Below are positions 1 through 8,259 of a DNA stretch of 64,000 nt, one piece after another (within the stretch, counting starts at the first letter, position 1; every line of letters begins with the position of its first letter). The stretch spans positions 1-64,000 of the forward strand of contig NZ_FPBO01000021.1 of NCBI RefSeq assembly GCF_900116645.1, given 5' to 3'. The DNA is from Pseudoduganella namucuonensis (GTDB taxonomy: Bacteria > Pseudomonadota > Gammaproteobacteria > Burkholderiales > Burkholderiaceae_D). A program made the translations under genes and the position numbers. Under the pieces are notes generated by a model. The model had not been told where the DNA came from and did no database searches. It was given only the letters and a program-made list of their open reading frames with translations.

Positions 1-545
1 GGTGCCGGCGTATCCGTCGGTGCCGGGGTATCGGTCGGAGCAGGGGCGCCCGTTGGCGCGGGCGTGTCAGTGGGAATTGGGGACTCAGTCGCTGTCGGCG
101 CGTCCGTCAGCACAGGCGATGTTTCGGTCGGGTCCGTTGACTCGGCCGGTTCCGTCGGGGCCGGCGTCGCGGTTGGCGCCGGCGTCTCAGTCGGTGCGGC
201 CGTTTCCGCCGGAGCCAGCGTCGCCGTCGGCGCGGGGATCTCTGTAGGCGCCGGCGTATCCGTCGGAGACGAGGTTGTCGTCGGCGTCCCGGTTGGCGCC
301 GGCGTCGCGGTTGGCGTGGGCGTATCGGTTAGCGCGGGCGTACTGGTTGGGGCCGGTGTATCAGTCGGCGCGGGCGTCTGCGTTGGAGCCGGCGTATCGG
401 TCGGCGCGGGCGTATCCGTTGGCGCCGGCGTTTCGGTCGGCGCCGGCGTCTGCGTTGGGGCCGGCGTGTCGGTCGGCGCCGGGGTATCGGTCGGAGCTGG
501 CGTATCCGTCGGAGCCGGCGTCTCGGTCGGCGCCGGGTTGTCCGT
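1..545 (-). repeat. 18-bp tandem repeats encoding TPAPTD-type hexapeptides
   Basis: The coding sequence repeats with an 18-bp period, giving PAPTDT, PAPTQT, PAPTET and related units more than a dozen times. Units near the left edge are less regular. Such in-frame repeats can change copy number without breaking the frame. The opposite strand is also open over this stretch because of the periodic composition. Confidence 0.85.
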
Positions 546-1112
546 CGGCGTCGGCGCGTCGGCCGTGGCGGCGGCCTCCCCGCCCGTCGCCGTCTGGGCC
601 GTCGCCTCGGCGGGCGCCGCGCCGCCGGCCAGCGACCGTTCGCCGGTGTCGCCGGCGGTGCCCACCACATTGCCGGCGGTGGCGGCCGCGTCGCCGCCGG
701 CGCCGTCGGCGCCCGCCGCGAGGTTGACCTCGGCCGCGGGCAGCGGCTGGTCGACGAAGGGCACGCCCACCTGGCCGCCCGTGCTTCCGGTGGCGATGAA
801 CGGCAGGTCGACGCCGCCGTCCACCGCGCCGCTGGTGGCCCCGAGGCCGTCGTCGGCGATGGCGCCCTCGTCCAGCAGAGGACGGTCGCGCTCGTCGGCG
901 CCGCGCACGTCCGCCTGGACGTTCTCGTTGCCGGTGCCGTCGACGCGCTCCGGGGCCGCGCCCATGATGTCGGTGCGCGTGGTCTCGCCCAGGCCCTCGC
1001 CGCGGCTGAGAACAGTCAAGTCGTCGAACAGCGCCGCTTCCTGCTGGTTGGCGCCCCCGTCCTGCTGGGCCGGCTGGCCGGCGGCATTGTCGGGTTGATT
1101 GTTGTCAGCCAT
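1..1112 (-). CDS. N-terminal part of a large Thr/Pro-repeat protein, probable type I secretion substrate (runs off the window)
   Basis: Only the first 370 codons are inside the window; the C-terminus lies beyond position 1. The ATG at 1112 is preceded by an AGGAAAA Shine-Dalgarno. The protein starts MADNNQPDNAAGQPAQQ with no signal peptide. An acidic, Gly/Ala-rich stretch of about 190 residues follows, then a run of six-residue units of the type TPAPTD to the window edge. It is the last gene of an operon carrying an outer-membrane factor, a double ABC exporter and an HlyD adaptor, so I infer an RTX/Bap-like surface or secreted protein exported by them. No adhesin or calcium-binding domain is visible here, so the family is not proven. 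Confidence 0.7.
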   Translation of the reverse strand, partial: MADNNQPDNAAGQPAQQDGGANQQEAALFDDLTVLSRGEGLGETTRTDIMGAAPERVDGTGNENVQADVRGADERDRPLLDEGAIADDGLGATSGAVDGGVDLPFIATGSTGGQVGVPFVDQPLPAAEVNLAAGADGAGGDAAATAGNVVGTAGDTGERSLAGGAAPAEATAQTATGGEAAATADAPTPTDNPAPTETPAPTDTPAPTDTPAPTDTPAPTQTPAPTETPAPTDTPAPTDTPAPTQTPAPTDTPAPTSTPALTDTPTPTATPAPTGTPTTTSSPTDTPAPTEIPAPTATLAPAETAAPTETPAPTATPAPTEPAESTDPTETSPVLTDAPTATESPIPTDTPAPTGAPAPTDTPAPTDTPA

Positions 1113-1206
1113 GACTTTTCCTAGCGTATTAAATGATTCCCCAGTATAACTTTCCCTCCATCAATGCTCCACACGGCCATAGGTTATAGTCGCTGTACAA
1201 TCCGTC

Positions 1207-1224
1207 AGTTTCCACGTGGAAACT
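1207..1224. promoter_or_regulatory. Perfect 18-bp palindrome between the HlyD gene and the substrate gene
   Basis: AGTTTCCACGTGGAAACT reads the same on both strands. It starts 18 bp past the HlyD stop codon and about 95 bp before the substrate start codon. It could be an operator for a separate promoter of the substrate gene; it has no T-run and a continuous palindrome without a loop, so a terminator is less likely. A TATACT hexamer on the minus strand about 45 bp before the ATG could be a -10, but no good -35 was seen. Confidence 0.5.
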
Positions 1225-1242
1225 ATGCCGCCGGCACCGGCC

Positions 1243-2604
1243 TCAACGCTCGCGGAACGAGCGCGAGAACATGTCCATCAGCGGCTTGGACAGGTAGGCC
1301 AGCACGGTCTTCTCGCCGGTCAGGATCTCGGCCTCCACGCCCATGCCGGGCTGCAGCTGGTAGCGGCCGGCGCGGTTGCCGACGTAGGGGTTGGGCAGCG
1401 CGACCCAGCCGCGGAAGTACGGCCGGCCGTCCTCGCCCACCACGCTGGTGGCGGTGACGCGCTTGAGCCGCCCCTCGGCGAAGCCGAAGCGGGCGTAGTC
1501 GAAGCTGGACACGCGCAGGTTGACCTGCTGCCCCACCCGCACATAGCCGATGTCCTTGGGCGCGATCCGCACCACCGCCTCCAGCGGCACGTCGTCGGGC
1601 ACGATCTGCATCATCAGCCCGCCCGGCTGCACCACCTGGCCGAGCGTGAGCACCTTCAGGTCCTGCACGTAGCCGCGCACGGGCGCGCGCACCACCAGGC
1701 GGTCGACCTTGGCCTGCAGCCGCGCCTGCAGCTCGGTGACCTCGGCCAGCTCGGTGCTGACGGTGGCCATCTCGGCCAGCGCGTCGCGCCGCAGCAGGTT
1801 GAGCGTGTCGGCGCGGCGGCTGCGGATCTCGGCCAGCTCCTGCTCGGACACCTTGATGTCGGCGCCGATGCGCGCCACCTCGCCCTCGGCGCTGACCTTG
1901 GCGCGGCGCGTCTCCAGCAGCACCGAGCGGTTCACCAGCTTGCGGCTGGCCAGGTCCTCGCGCATGGTGGCCAGCTCCCCGGTCAGCCCCTGGTGCTCCT
2001 GCGCCACCGTCAGCGCCTTGCGCAGCTGCGCCAGGCGGTCGCCGCGCTGGGCAATCTGGTGGTCGAGGATGGACAGCGCCGAGTCGCGCGTGGACAACTG
2101 GGTCTGGTATATCTGCTGCTGGTAGCCGACCAGCTCCGGGTGGTCGGCCGCCAGCGCCGCGAAGGCGGGCGCGCGGTTCTCCACGTAGGCGCCGAGGCGC
2201 TCGGCGCGCAGGCGCAGCGACACCATGCGCACGCCGGTCTGGCGCAGGTCCGACAGGGCCTGCGCGCCGTCCATGCGCACCAGCACCTGGCCCTGTTGCA
2301 CCAGCGCCTTCTCCTCGACCAGGATCTCGGCCACGGCGCCGCCGTCCAGGTGCTGCACCACCTTGACCTGGCCGGACGGCGCCACCTCGCCCGGCGCCCG
2401 CGCCACCTCGGTGATGGGGGTGAACGCGGCCCACAGGATGAACAGCAGCACCACCACCGCCACCAGCGCCAGCAGCGGGCGCACGAAGGCCGGCACCAGT
2501 TCCTCCTCGACGCGCGCCGCCTCCGACAGCAGGCGCCGCTTGCGCCCGCCGATGCCGGTGCGTTCGCTCTGGCCCGACAATATCTGTTGCACGATTTTCT
2601 TCAT
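1243..2604 (-). CDS. HlyD-family periplasmic adaptor of a type I secretion system
   Basis: A 453-residue membrane fusion protein linking the inner-membrane ABC exporter to the outer-membrane factor. It has a short cytoplasmic N-terminus (MKKIVQQILSG), one membrane helix at about residues 43-65, a lipoyl-like half motif around VVQHLDGGAVAEILVEE, a long coiled-coil region (about residues 115-300) and a C-terminal beta-barrel domain with GMGVEAEILTGEKTVL near the end, all typical of the HlyD/LapC family. The ATG at 2604 is chosen because it lies 17 bp after the ABC gene stop, with a purine-rich AAGAAGAA before it. It is followed by the putative substrate gene. Confidence 0.9.
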   Translation of the reverse strand: MKKIVQQILSGQSERTGIGGRKRRLLSEAARVEEELVPAFVRPLLALVAVVVLLFILWAAFTPITEVARAPGEVAPSGQVKVVQHLDGGAVAEILVEEKALVQQGQVLVRMDGAQALSDLRQTGVRMVSLRLRAERLGAYVENRAPAFAALAADHPELVGYQQQIYQTQLSTRDSALSILDHQIAQRGDRLAQLRKALTVAQEHQGLTGELATMREDLASRKLVNRSVLLETRRAKVSAEGEVARIGADIKVSEQELAEIRSRRADTLNLLRRDALAEMATVSTELAEVTELQARLQAKVDRLVVRAPVRGYVQDLKVLTLGQVVQPGGLMMQIVPDDVPLEAVVRIAPKDIGYVRVGQQVNLRVSSFDYARFGFAEGRLKRVTATSVVGEDGRPYFRGWVALPNPYVGNRAGRYQLQPGMGVEAEILTGEKTVLAYLSKPLMDMFSRSFRER

Positions 2605-2621
2605 GACGTTCTTCTTCAAGA

Positions 2622-5600
2622 TTAACCCAGTCCCGCCATCACGTTGGCCTTCACGCTGTCGAACGGTCCCATCGCCGTCACCGCGCCGTTGTTCATGCAG
2701 ATCACCCGGTCGGCCATGCGCATGTGGCCGGGCCGGTGCGACACCACCAGCAGCGTGCTGCGCCCGCGCAGCCAGGCCAGGCAGCGGATCAGCGCCTGCT
2801 CCCCGGCCTGGTCCATGCCGGTGCCCGGCTCGTCGAGCAGCACCACCGAGGCCGGCTTGAGCATGACGCGCGCCAGCAACAGGCGCTGGCGGAAGCCGTA
2901 GGGCAGCTGCTCGGAGCGGCTGTCGGAGATGCGCGTCTCGAAGCCTTGCGGCAGGGCCGCGATGTCGGCCGTCAGGCCGGCCATGTCGACCGCCCAGCGC
3001 AGCTCGGCGTCGGTGGCCACCGGGTGCACCAGCTTCAGGTTCTGCAGCACCGTGCCGTGGAAGATCTCGCAGTTCTGCGGCATGTAGCTGACGCCGCCGC
3101 GCAGCTCGGCCGCGGCCAGCTGGCGGATGTCGAGCTGGTCGAGCCGGATGGTGCCGGCCTGCGGCGAGTAGACCCGCACGATCAGCTTGAGCAGGGTGGA
3201 CTTGCCGGCGCCGTTCGGCCCGGCGATCACCACCATCTGCCCCGGCTCGACCGTGAAGTTCAGGCCCAGCAGGGCCGGGTCGGCGTCGTTGGCGTAGCGG
3301 AAGGAGACGCGGGCGAAGGCCAGCTCGCCGCTCAGCTCGGGCCGCGCCACCGGCTTGATGCCGCTCTCGCGCTCCATCGGCAGGCGCATCAGGTTCTCGA
3401 TCTGACGGATGTTGGAGCGGGTGCGCACCAGCGAGCTGGCGGCCAGGAACACGTTCTGGATCGGCCCCGTCAGGCGCCACACGATCATCATCGTGGCCAC
3501 CATGGCGCCGCCGGTGAGGTTGCCGGCGATGGCCAGCCAGGCCGACGCCGCCATCGCGAACAGGCCGGTGCACATGCCCAGGATCTGCGCGGCGCCGGCG
3601 GTGCGCACGCGCAACTGCTGGTCCTGGTAGGCGGCCAGCACGGCCTTGCCGCTGACGTCGTGGAAGCGCTTGAGCCAGGTCTGCGCGGCGCCGGCGCTGC
3701 GGATCAGCCGCATGCTGGCCAGCACCTCGTTGATGAATTCACTGCGCGTGGTGGCCGCCTGCGAGGCGCGCGCCATCGAACTCTGGTTCCAGCGCCGGGT
3801 GCCGAACCACAGCGCGGCGTAGGCGGCGATGGCCAGCGCCATCACCAGCACCACCCAGGGGTTGACCACGGCCAGCGCCAGCAGCATGACCAGGCTGGCC
3901 GGCAGCTCGAAGGCGATCAGCACCAGCGGGCCGAGGAAGAAGTCGCGCAGGCTTTCCAGGTTCTTGATGCGCTCCAGCTGGCGCGCGCTGGAGGCGCCCT
4001 CGGTGGCGCTGGCGGGCAGGCAGATCACGCGCTCGAACACGCCGGTGCCCAGCACGTACTCGGTGCGCCCGCCCACGTAGGCCAGCACGCGGTTCTTCAG
4101 CCCGCGCAGCAGCCAGTCCAGGCCTATCATCAGCACCACCCCCAGCGTCAGCAGCTGGCCCAGCACCATGTCGCCGCTGGGGATCACGGTGTCGAACACG
4201 GTCTTGACGAACAGCGGCGGCGCCAGCGCCAGCGCGGTCGACACCACGGTCAGCGCCAGGATCAGCGCCAGGTGCTTGCGCAGGCGCCAGACCAGCGATC
4301 CGAACCAGCTCTCGCCGCGCTGCGCCTTGGCCTCGGCCGGCGTCTGCTGGCGGAACAGGTAGGCCTCGCCCAGCTGTCCCAGCGCCTCCGGCGCCAGCGA
4401 CTTGACGGCGCCGGCGCCGCTGTCGAACACGCGCAGGCCGCCGTCCGGCAGCGGCCCCAGGACCACCATGGCCGGCGTGTCCGGCGCCAGGAACAAGCAG
4501 GGCAGCAGGCGCTCGTCGAGCGTGTCCAGCGTGGTCTCGAAATGGCGCGGCGGGAAGCCCAGGTTGGACAGCACGCTGCACAGGCCCGACAGGTCCAGCT
4601 CGCGCGCCAGGTGCGGCAGCGCGTCGGCCAGGTGCCGCGGCTGGCCCTGCCAGTCCAGCGCCGCCAGCAGCGGCGCCAGGCAGCGCGCCAGGTCGGACGG
4701 CTCGGCGTACTGCGCGGCGATCAGCGCGGCCAGGTCCGTCATCGGCTCCGGGCGCTCCGGCGCGGGCGCGGGCTGCGCCTCCTGCTCGGCCGGCGACGGC
4801 TCGTGCAGCCGCCCCTCGCGCAGGCGGCCGTCGGCCAGCGAGTACACCCGGTCGGCCAGCGACAGCATCGACGGCCGGTGCGTCACCAGGATCATGGTGC
4901 GCACGCCCTTGCAGGCGGCCAGGTAGTCGCGCAGGCGCCGGTCGCCGTCCATGTCGAGCGAGATGTTGGTCTCGTCGAACAGGATCACGCTGGGGTCGTG
5001 CGCCAGCGCGCGCGCGATGGCGATCATCTGGCGCACCCCCTCGGGCAGCGTCTCGCCCTGCCCCTCGCCCAGCTGGGTCTCGTAGCCGGCCTTCATGCCG
5101 GCCACCACCCGGTCCAGCCCCATGGCGCGCGCGATGGCCAGCGCCGCCTGGTTCAGGGACGGGTCGAACATCGTCATGTTCTCCAGGATGGTGCCGGCCA
5201 TGATGCGCCCGGCCTGCGGCAGGAAGGCGATCTCCTTGTGCAGGCTGTCCGGCGCGTAGCCCTCGACGGGCAGGCCGTCCAGCAGCACCTGGCCCTGCTC
5301 GGCCCGCTCCAGCCCGTTGACCAGCGACAGCAGCGTGGTCTTGCCGCTGCCGCTGTCGCCCTGGATGGCGACGCACTGGCCGGCCGGCACCGTCAGCGAC
5401 AGGTCCGAGAACAGCCGCCCGGCGCCGTGGCTGAGCGAAATGCCGCGCAGCTCCAGCCCCTGCCTCAGCGGCGGCAGCGGCGGGCGCGCGGCGCCGTCCT
5501 CGAACGGCAGCGCCATGATGTCGTTCAGGCGCTGCTGGGCCGACACGAAGGACTGGTAGCGCAGCCAGATGGTCAGGCTGCGGCGCAGCGGCTGCAGCGC

Positions 5601-6521
5601 GCGAACCGACAGCAGCATCACGGCGGCCAGGCCGCCGGGGGTCATCTGGCCGGCGATCACGGCGGCCGAGCCGGCCGAGATCACGCCCACCACCATCACC
5701 TGCGAGAACAGGGTGCCCAGGTCGGTGGCGCGCGCGCTGCTGCCGGTCAACTGCTCGCCGATGCCGGCGTTGGCCTCCTGCAGCCGCTCGTAGCGGCGCG
5801 CCATCAGGAGCTCCATGGCCTGCGTCTTGACGGTGTGGATGTTGGCTAGCACCTCGGCCAGGAAGCTGCTGCGGCGATCGTCGAGCACCTGGCGCAGTTC
5901 GATCTGGTCGCTCAGGCGGCGCCCGAACAGCAGGCTGAGGGCCACGAAGGCGGCCAGCAGCACGGCCGGCACCAGCGCCACCCAGCCGCCGATGGCCATG
6001 ATGATGGCCAGGAACAGCACCACGAACGGCAGGTCGAACACCACCAGCAGCGCCTGTCCGGAATAGAACTCGGCCACCTTGGCGCTGGCCAGGATGCGCT
6101 CGGCGTACACGCCCGCCTCCTCGGCGCGGAAGCGCCGCATCGGCACCCGCAGCAGGCGCTCCAGCGCGGCCAGCCCCACCTTGTGCTCGTAGCGGATGCC
6201 CAGCCAGCCGGTGACCACCGAGCTGACGGTGCGCAGCACCTCCTCCAGCACCAGCGCCACCACGATGCCGCCCACCAGGAAGGCCAGCGTCTCGAGCGAC
6301 TGGTTGGCCACCACCCGGTCCATGATCTGCAGGATGGCCAGCGGCAGGCCCAGCGACAGCAGGTTCGACAGCAGCGCCGACAGCGCCAGGCCGGGCGCCA
6401 CGCGGCGCAGGTCCGGCGAGCGCAGCACCTGGCCCAGCGGGCTGTCCGCGAAGGCGGGGCGCGGCGGGGCGGCGGCGTCCTTCGCCGCCGGCGCGCCGGT
6501 TGTGGAGGAAGTGGTGGTCAT
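2622..6521 (-). CDS. Fused double ABC exporter (two complete TMD-NBD halves in one chain), type I secretion ATPase
   Basis: The 1299-residue protein contains two full half-transporters. Half 1: membrane domain at about residues 40-320, then an ATPase with Walker A GDSGSGKTT, signature LPEGVRQ and Walker B ILFDE. Half 2: a C39-like region lacking catalytic residues (about residues 600-720, as in LapB-type exporters), a second membrane domain, Walker A GPNGAGKST, signature LPYGFRQ, Walker B VVLLDEP and SHRP switch. Most T1SS exporters are single half-transporters of about 600-720 residues that dimerise. Both signature loops differ from LSGGQ. The ATG at 6521 sits one base after the regulator stop; a TTG at 6530 is an alternative start. 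It should energise export of the Thr/Pro-repeat protein. Confidence 0.9.
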   Translation of the reverse strand: MTTTSSTTGAPAAKDAAAPPRPAFADSPLGQVLRSPDLRRVAPGLALSALLSNLLSLGLPLAILQIMDRVVANQSLETLAFLVGGIVVALVLEEVLRTVSSVVTGWLGIRYEHKVGLAALERLLRVPMRRFRAEEAGVYAERILASAKVAEFYSGQALLVVFDLPFVVLFLAIIMAIGGWVALVPAVLLAAFVALSLLFGRRLSDQIELRQVLDDRRSSFLAEVLANIHTVKTQAMELLMARRYERLQEANAGIGEQLTGSSARATDLGTLFSQVMVVGVISAGSAAVIAGQMTPGGLAAVMLLSVRALQPLRRSLTIWLRYQSFVSAQQRLNDIMALPFEDGAARPPLPPLRQGLELRGISLSHGAGRLFSDLSLTVPAGQCVAIQGDSGSGKTTLLSLVNGLERAEQGQVLLDGLPVEGYAPDSLHKEIAFLPQAGRIMAGTILENMTMFDPSLNQAALAIARAMGLDRVVAGMKAGYETQLGEGQGETLPEGVRQMIAIARALAHDPSVILFDETNISLDMDGDRRLRDYLAACKGVRTMILVTHRPSMLSLADRVYSLADGRLREGRLHEPSPAEQEAQPAPAPERPEPMTDLAALIAAQYAEPSDLARCLAPLLAALDWQGQPRHLADALPHLARELDLSGLCSVLSNLGFPPRHFETTLDTLDERLLPCLFLAPDTPAMVVLGPLPDGGLRVFDSGAGAVKSLAPEALGQLGEAYLFRQQTPAEAKAQRGESWFGSLVWRLRKHLALILALTVVSTALALAPPLFVKTVFDTVIPSGDMVLGQLLTLGVVLMIGLDWLLRGLKNRVLAYVGGRTEYVLGTGVFERVICLPASATEGASSARQLERIKNLESLRDFFLGPLVLIAFELPASLVMLLALAVVNPWVVLVMALAIAAYAALWFGTRRWNQSSMARASQAATTRSEFINEVLASMRLIRSAGAAQTWLKRFHDVSGKAVLAAYQDQQLRVRTAGAAQILGMCTGLFAMAASAWLAIAGNLTGGAMVATMMIVWRLTGPIQNVFLAASSLVRTRSNIRQIENLMRLPMERESGIKPVARPELSGELAFARVSFRYANDADPALLGLNFTVEPGQMVVIAGPNGAGKSTLLKLIVRVYSPQAGTIRLDQLDIRQLAAAELRGGVSYMPQNCEIFHGTVLQNLKLVHPVATDAELRWAVDMAGLTADIAALPQGFETRISDSRSEQLPYGFRQRLLLARVMLKPASVVLLDEPGTGMDQAGEQALIRCLAWLRGRSTLLVVSHRPGHMRMADRVICMNNGAVTAMGPFDSVKANVMAGLG

Positions 6522-6522
6522 G

Positions 6523-8259
6523 TCATTCAAGCGCCAGGTAATCGATGATTTTACGGAGCAGCGGATGGCCGAAATCGAGCCGGCCGTCGTCGCCGGCGCG
6601 CAGCACGCCGGCGGCGACGGCGCGCGCCACCGGCTCGGCGATCGCCTCGGGCGGCTCGTCCAGCAGCGCGGCGATGCCGGCCGCCGCCAGCGGCTGGCTG
6701 CGGCGTGCCGCCACGCGCAGCAGCTTGCGGTCCAGGGGCAGGCTGTCCAGGCGCGCGATCACCGCCACCAGCAGCGGCAGGGCGACCCCGGCCTCGTGGC
6801 GGTGGCGCGCCAGCTCCACCGCGAACAGCGGCACGCCGGCCGCCTCGGCGGCGATGCGTTGCGCCTGGCCCGCCGCCGGCGCCTCGGGCGCCAGCACGTG
6901 GCGCACCAGCGCCTCGATCTCGCGGGCGCTCTGGCGGCGCAGCGCCAGGGTGACGGCGACGGCGCGGCCGGGATCCCCCCCGCCGTCCGCCTCCGCCGCC
7001 TCGGCCATGTGGCGGCCGGACAGCAGCACCAGCGCGCCGCGCCCGGCGGCGGCGCGCGCCGCGGCCAGCACGGCACGGCGGTCCTCCCCCGGCAGCAGGT
7101 GGCAGTCGTCGACGATGGCCAGCGCCGGCGCGCCGCCGGCGCCGGGCGCCAGCCCGTTCAGCAGCGCCACGATCTCGCCCGCCTCGCCGGCGCCGGGGGC
7201 GTCGGCGCGCTGCGCGGCGTCGGGCCGCACGCGGTGGAACGCGCCGCGGCCTTGCGCCTGCAGGCACAAGGCGCGCAGCGCCTCGCACAGGCGCGACTTG
7301 CCCATGCCGGTCTCGCCCTCCAGCAGCACCAGTTTGCCCTCGCCGGCGCCGGCGCGCCGCAGCAGGCCGCCCAGCGTTTTCAGTTCCGCCGTCCGGCCCA
7401 CCAGCGGATAGGAGGGGCGCTCGCCGCGCCAGTCCATGCCCGCCAGCGCGGCCAGGGCGACCCGGCCCGGCCCGGCGCCCGGCCCGAACAGCCCCTCGCC
7501 GCCCAGCCCCAGCGCGCGCATCAGTTCCAGCACCGGCCGGCCCAGCGCCAGCTGGCCCGGCGCCGCCCGCTCCTGCAGTTCGCGCGCGCTGGCGATGGCG
7601 CTGCTGACGATGGCCTCGCCGGACCAGCCGCCGAGGCGCAGCATGCTGGCCACCACGATGCCGACCGTGACGCCGCCGTGCATGCCGTCGGCCAGCATGG
7701 GGGCGTGGGCGCTGAAATGGGCGTGCAGCCGCCGCGCGCTGCGCATGGCCTTCATCAGGTCGCGCTCGCCGACGCGGTGCAGGCCGAAGATCAGGTCCAC
7801 CGCGTTGCCGCGCCGCGCCAGGAACACCGCGTCCATGTCGAAGGCCAGCGCGGCCAGGTAGTCGTGCAGGCGGCGCACGGCCGCGTCGTCGGCGCGCGCC
7901 GGCAGGGCCAGGCTGAGCAGCACGCAGGGACGCCGCTCCAGGACGCCGGCGGCGGGCGCCGGGGTGGCCGGCTCGGCGCCCGCCGCCGGCGCGTCCGCCA
8001 GCCCCATGCCGCGCGACACGGCCATGGTGCGGTTGCTGACGTTGAGCCGCTTGAACAGCGTCACCACGTGCTGCTTGACGGTGCCGACGCCGATGCCCAG
8101 CTCGCGCGCGATCTCCTTGTTCACCTTGCCCGCCCGCAGCAGCTCCATGATCTGGCGCTGGCGCGGCGTCAGGTCCGCCGGCGACCTGACCGTCGGCTGC
8201 GGATCGGCCCCGCCGTCGTCCGCGCCGGCGGGGCCGCGCCTGTCGGGCAGCCGCTCCAT
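6523..8259 (-). CDS. LuxR-type HTH regulator with degenerate cyclase-like domain and AAA-type ATPase domain
   Basis: This 578-residue protein has its LuxR-type HTH at the N-terminus (about residues 30-80, LTPRQRQIMELLRAGKVNKE), not the usual C-terminus. A region at about residues 110-260 resembles a class III cyclase homology domain (GGVTVGIVVAS, then a PGQLALGRPV-like end), but I see no clear metal-binding aspartates. Next come LVGRTAELKTL and a P-loop (EGETGMGKSR) with IVDDCHLL, as in STAND/MalT-like ATPases. Its ATG overlaps the stop of the outer-membrane gene (TGATG), so the two are probably translationally coupled. It likely controls the secretion operon in response to a nucleotide or other ligand; that is inference. 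Confidence 0.8.
   Translation of the reverse strand: MERLPDRRGPAGADDGGADPQPTVRSPADLTPRQRQIMELLRAGKVNKEIARELGIGVGTVKQHVVTLFKRLNVSNRTMAVSRGMGLADAPAAGAEPATPAPAAGVLERRPCVLLSLALPARADDAAVRRLHDYLAALAFDMDAVFLARRGNAVDLIFGLHRVGERDLMKAMRSARRLHAHFSAHAPMLADGMHGGVTVGIVVASMLRLGGWSGEAIVSSAIASARELQERAAPGQLALGRPVLELMRALGLGGEGLFGPGAGPGRVALAALAGMDWRGERPSYPLVGRTAELKTLGGLLRRAGAGEGKLVLLEGETGMGKSRLCEALRALCLQAQGRGAFHRVRPDAAQRADAPGAGEAGEIVALLNGLAPGAGGAPALAIVDDCHLLPGEDRRAVLAAARAAAGRGALVLLSGRHMAEAAEADGGGDPGRAVAVTLALRRQSAREIEALVRHVLAPEAPAAGQAQRIAAEAAGVPLFAVELARHRHEAGVALPLLVAVIARLDSLPLDRKLLRVAARRSQPLAAAGIAALLDEPPEAIAEPVARAVAAGVLRAGDDGRLDFGHPLLRKIIDYLALE

Noticed and set aside
64..1098. A plus-strand frame of 344 residues rich in GVSVGAGV repeats
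   Set aside because: It is the antisense of the Thr/Pro repeat gene; its repetitiveness mirrors the 18-bp units, and the minus-strand gene has a good ribosome site and operon context.
2724..5849. A 1041-residue plus-strand frame
   Set aside because: His/Gln/Arg-rich composition typical of the antisense of a GC-rich gene; it lies opposite the ABC exporter with all its motifs.
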